From Paenisporosarcina sp049671445 (GTDB taxonomy: Bacteria > Bacillota > Bacilli > Bacillales_A > Planococcaceae), in the NCBI RefSeq assembly GCF_049671445.1, contig NZ_JBATUX010000039.1:1-8653 (forward strand): a DNA stretch of 8,653 bases, read 5' to 3'. This document shows, piece after piece, positions 6,732 through 8,653 of this stretch. A program made the position numbers and the translations under genes. The notes under the pieces are model-generated. The model saw only the letters and a program-made list of their open reading frames with translations. It searched no databases and was not told the DNA's origin. How positions within the stretch are numbered: position 1 is the stretch's first letter; each line of letters begins with the position of its first letter.

Positions 6732-7208
6732 TTAATAATAGCTATTTGTAATATCAGTTCTATTAATATAAGTTATTTTGGGCTCTTCTATTGAGGTAAT
6801 GTCAATTATATGATTTAAACAAGGAACTTGATAGTGAATAATTGGTTCATCTGGGAATAACACTTCTGCAAAAGTAGATAATTTAACAAAATCCAAGAAT
6901 CTAGACTTCGAATAAATTCTGAACATTTCACCTTCGGAAATTTCGTATTCATCCATTTGAGTAAAGCTCTCATTAGTTACTGTGTAAGACACGTAGGAAT
7001 TAAAATCTAGTTGAATAATTGGAAAGTTTTTATTTATTTCAATAGTTGAAAATGTCTCTAAGCCTAAATCATTGGAATTAATCAATTCTTCTTTTTCATT
7101 TACCCCGTTACATTTCTCTATACGTATACGTAAAGAGTTTTCTTCAGGTTCAACTAAATAATCCAAATAAATATATTCCTTACTTTTCATTAGATCTCTA
7201 AAATTCAT
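6732..7208 (-). CDS. Unrecognised acidic 158-residue protein, second gene of a pair
   Basis: I do not recognise this protein with confidence. It has 158 residues, no signal peptide and no membrane segment, and is acidic. It alternates strand-like segments (EYIYLDYLVE, FPIIQLDFNSYVSYTV, EMFRIYS, IIHYQV, HIIDITS) with a short helix (FLDFVKLSTFAEVLF), suggesting a compact beta-rich fold. Small beta-rich orphan proteins like this often act as immunity proteins in Bacillus toxin loci such as the wapA region; that is an impression, not a match. It starts 17 bases after the stop of the 95-residue gene and is surely co-transcribed with it. The ribosome site is weak: AAGGA overlaps the previous stop but is 14 bases from the ATG. 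The in-frame M7 preceded by AGAG is an alternative start. Confidence 0.7.
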   Translation of the reverse strand: MNFRDLMKSKEYIYLDYLVEPEENSLRIRIEKCNGVNEKEELINSNDLGLETFSTIEINKNFPIIQLDFNSYVSYTVTNESFTQMDEYEISEGEMFRIYSKSRFLDFVKLSTFAEVLFPDEPIIHYQVPCLNHIIDITSIEEPKITYINRTDITNSYY

Positions 7209-7225
7209 ACAGTATCACTTGTCCT

Positions 7226-7513
7226 TTATCTTTGAAATGAGTGTAATACTTTTTTCAATGTGCTTCTAAATTCATCTTGCGACAAGGTTTTAATGTTTAT
7301 TAGTCGATTATTATCCATTTGATTTTGGAATTCAGGTAGATAGCCTACATATAAATATCCATTTCCAGTAAGATATAGTTCTTGCAACACGGTTTGTCTA
7401 CGAATCGGATTGTTAGGAAAATAATAGGTAGCTCGATTTTGTGTGCTTTCTTTTCGTTTTAGCTCAGAAAATTCTTCTAAAACACTTACCACCTGGTCAT
7501 AAGACATCGACAT
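7226..7513 (-). CDS. Unrecognised 95-residue protein, first gene of a pair
   Basis: I do not recognise this protein. It has 95 residues, is soluble, and has a predicted helix (about 4-21, DQVVSVLEEFSELKRK), a strand-rich middle (RATYYFPNN, RRQTVLQELYL, GYLYVGYLP) and a C-terminal helix (about 78-93, SQDEFRSTLKKVLHSF). That gives an alpha-beta-beta-beta-alpha plan typical of small binding or immunity-like domains. The first ATG at 7513 is supported by AGGGAG 7 bases upstream; a second Met follows two codons later. An extended -10 promoter lies just upstream, and the 158-residue gene follows after 17 bases, so this is the head of a two-gene operon. Functional partners may be the downstream gene or something no longer present. 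Confidence 0.72.
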   Translation of the reverse strand: MSMSYDQVVSVLEEFSELKRKESTQNRATYYFPNNPIRRQTVLQELYLTGNGYLYVGYLPEFQNQMDNNRLINIKTLSQDEFRSTLKKVLHSFQR

Positions 7514-7545
7514 AGTAACACTCCCTATTGGAAATCATTACATAC

Positions 7546-7554
7546 AGTATATCA
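7546..7554 (-). promoter_or_regulatory. Extended -10 promoter of the 95/158 operon
   Basis: Read leftward the sequence is TGATATACT: TATACT with a TGn extension, about 33 bases before the start at 7513. The -35 position (TACGAA) is weak. The same TATACT hexamer occurs on the plus strand at 7596-7601, facing the 48-residue gene, so the two promoters may be divergent. Confidence 0.55.
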
Positions 7555-7635
7555 TTTCCATTTATTAGTTCGTAATTATTTTCTGACAACTTTCATATAC
7601 TATTTCTAAAAAACTATGCGGAGGAGTATTTGACG

Positions 7636-7782
7636 ATGAAACCTGAACATGTGGACCAAAAGGAAATGGAATTGCGTCAAAATAAGGATTATATTGCTTC
7701 TCTTGATATGGTTGGTGAGGGTGCACCCATTTATCACCTTGATAAAGATGATCTTGAAGATGAAAAAAAAGATACACATTAA
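7636..7782 (+). CDS. Small acidic 48-residue protein
   Basis: A short gene, easily missed because of its size. It encodes 48 residues beginning MKPEHVDQKEMELRQNKDYI and ending in DDLEDEKKDTH. The protein is very hydrophilic, rich in Asp, Glu and Lys, with no membrane segment or signal peptide. The centre (ASLDMVGEGAPIYHLDKDDL) is less charged and could be a conserved core. Support for a real gene: GGAGGAG at 7620-7626, 9 bases before the ATG; a TATACT hexamer at 7596-7601; and a strong terminator 31 bases after the stop. It runs opposite to its neighbours. Longer frames on the other strand lack a ribosome site and read as low-complexity peptide. I do not recognise the family. Small acidic proteins of this kind are common in Bacillaceae, some linked to sporulation. 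Confidence 0.65.
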   Translation: MKPEHVDQKEMELRQNKDYIASLDMVGEGAPIYHLDKDDLEDEKKDTH

Positions 7783-7813
7783 TTCGACAACAACATTAAC
7801 CTTTATAATCAAA

Positions 7814-7844
7814 AAATCCAGTAACTCTTAGAGTCACTGGATTT
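7814..7844. terminator. Two-way terminator between the 48-residue and HNH genes
   Basis: AAATCCAGTAACT (7814-7826) pairs with AGTCACTGGATTT (7832-7844) with one mismatch and a 5-base loop. T-runs follow on both strands (TTTCTTTTATTG rightward; TTTTTTGATT leftward). It serves two convergent genes. Confidence 0.85.
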
Positions 7845-7882
7845 CTTTTATTGTTTCTTTCGATGGTTCAATCGCAGTCTGT

Positions 7883-8653
7883 TTAAGGAGCCCAACCCTT
7901 TTCAAATCCATTTAACTCGGCATACTCATACAACTTCACGAACTGATGAAAGTCGTAAGTCTCCATATACTGTTGAACATATACGTCTCCCGTTTTTTTA
8001 AACAATTGGTTTCGTTCATCTAATTTATTAAGAAAGCGCTCAGCTGGTAATTTGCTCCCTTTGCTAGAATTAAGTGATGAAGATGTAAGAACGAAATTCC
8101 ACAATTCATCACTATGTACAAAGCTCCAGGGAACAAAATGATCCACTGCAATTGACCGTTTTGCCACGTGTAATGGTCTATCCGTATAAAAACAAGTACT
8201 TCCTGAATGCGTTACAATCATTTGTTGGAATTGCTGCAGTGATTCACGTTGGGTAATGTTTTCAATTTCTTCTAGTAGTATGCCTTGTGTGAATCCAGGA
8301 TTCTTTTTCTGAAGAAACTTTGCTAACTCATAGTTAATTAACTTGAAAATATTGGTTTGGTATTTCAATAAAAATTCATAGCCAGAAGGTGTAATTGTAA
8401 TTTTGCGTTCTTTCTTTGAGAATCCGTAAACTAGACCCTCTGTGTCCGCAAATAACGCGCCAACTACATACCTTCTAATCACTTTACTCTCAATACGCTT
8501 GATCAGTTCCCGCTGTTGTTTTTCATGAATCGAATCAAATGACACTCCACTTGGAATCTGAAATTCACATTGAAAATCCTTTAACTCTTTTTCAATTTGA
8601 GCTTGATGTCCTTGAGAATATCCATTGCGAATGACTAAGTTCCAATATAGTTT
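7883..8653 (-). CDS. HNH endonuclease, N-terminal part beyond the window
   Basis: The frame is open to the right edge (first visible residues KLYWNLVIRNGYSQGHQAQI), so the start is outside. A GTG at 8545 is internal: good coding sequence continues upstream and no ribosome site precedes it. Of 256 visible residues, about 1-145 are a helical N-terminal region with no known domain. Residues 150-205 are the HNH nuclease: CFYTDRP (C154), VDHFVPWSF with D171-H172, LWN (N186), then SLNSSKGSKLP with N195 and K198. The catalytic His and Asn are present. The usual zinc cysteines are not: C154 stands alone and the residue before the last Asn is Leu, so the fold is probably zinc-free. HNH proteins with VDHFxPWSF and an uncharacterised N-terminal domain often sit near restriction or defence genes; without the upstream neighbours this is only a suggestion. 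A shared terminator follows. Confidence 0.9.
   Translation of the reverse strand, partial: KLYWNLVIRNGYSQGHQAQIEKELKDFQCEFQIPSGVSFDSIHEKQQRELIKRIESKVIRRYVVGALFADTEGLVYGFSKKERKITITPSGYEFLLKYQTNIFKLINYELAKFLQKKNPGFTQGILLEEIENITQRESLQQFQQMIVTHSGSTCFYTDRPLHVAKRSIAVDHFVPWSFVHSDELWNFVLTSSSLNSSKGSKLPAERFLNKLDERNQLFKKTGDVYVQQYMETYDFHQFVKLYEYAELNGFEKGWAP

Noticed and set aside
7783..7789. TTCGACA, the reverse of a Spo0A box
   Set aside because: It is a single 7-base match downstream of a gene and not near a promoter; chance is the simplest explanation.
7565..7812. Two overlapping leftward frames opposite the 48-residue gene
   Set aside because: They have no ribosome sites, their peptides are low-complexity (F/I/K and H/P runs), and they run through a promoter region; the rightward 7636-7782 gene explains the sequence better.
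1..8653. CRISPR array, tRNA or mobile element
   Set aside because: No regular repeat-spacer series, no cloverleaf-like sequence with a CCA end, and no transposase, integrase or terminal inverted repeat was found by eye.

Overview
The window looks like chromosomal DNA from a low-GC Gram-positive bacterium of the Bacillaceae. It is AT-rich, has strong AGGAGG-type ribosome binding sites, short hairpin-plus-T-run terminators, and a first gene that closely resembles the Bacillus subtilis YclM/ThrD class of aspartate kinase. There are ten protein genes, two of them cut by the window edges. I see no rRNA, tRNA, CRISPR array, insertion sequence or phage structural gene.

Left part (1-3130): the 3' part of an aspartate kinase gene and a DUF2177 four-helix membrane protein read rightward. 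A VOC/glyoxalase-fold protein and an unrecognised 241-residue protein with a clear internal duplication read leftward. The 378-base gap at 775-1152 holds two pairs of short spaced repeats around a hairpin. A strong two-way terminator at 1558-1594 separates the convergent DUF2177 and VOC genes.

Middle (3131-6731): two leftward genes, each with its own terminator. One is an orphan membrane-anchored PAS sensor histidine kinase with no response regulator beside it. The other is the most striking gene of the window: a 596-residue protein without a signal peptide that joins a complete trypsin-like serine protease to a complete DRGH (NUC-type) DNA/RNA non-specific nuclease. Upstream of it lies a 317-base gap with a terminator and a possible decayed coding fragment.

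Right part (6732-8653): a two-gene leftward operon of small unrecognised proteins (95 and 158 residues), a divergent 48-residue acidic protein that is easily missed, and the C-terminal 256 residues of an HNH endonuclease that runs off the right edge. Two nucleases, a protease fusion and several orphan small genes make 4624-8653 look like an accessory, possibly defence- or conflict-related, segment beside housekeeping genes. That reading is inference. Terminators separate most genes, so apart from the 95/158 pair there is little sign of a multi-gene operon.
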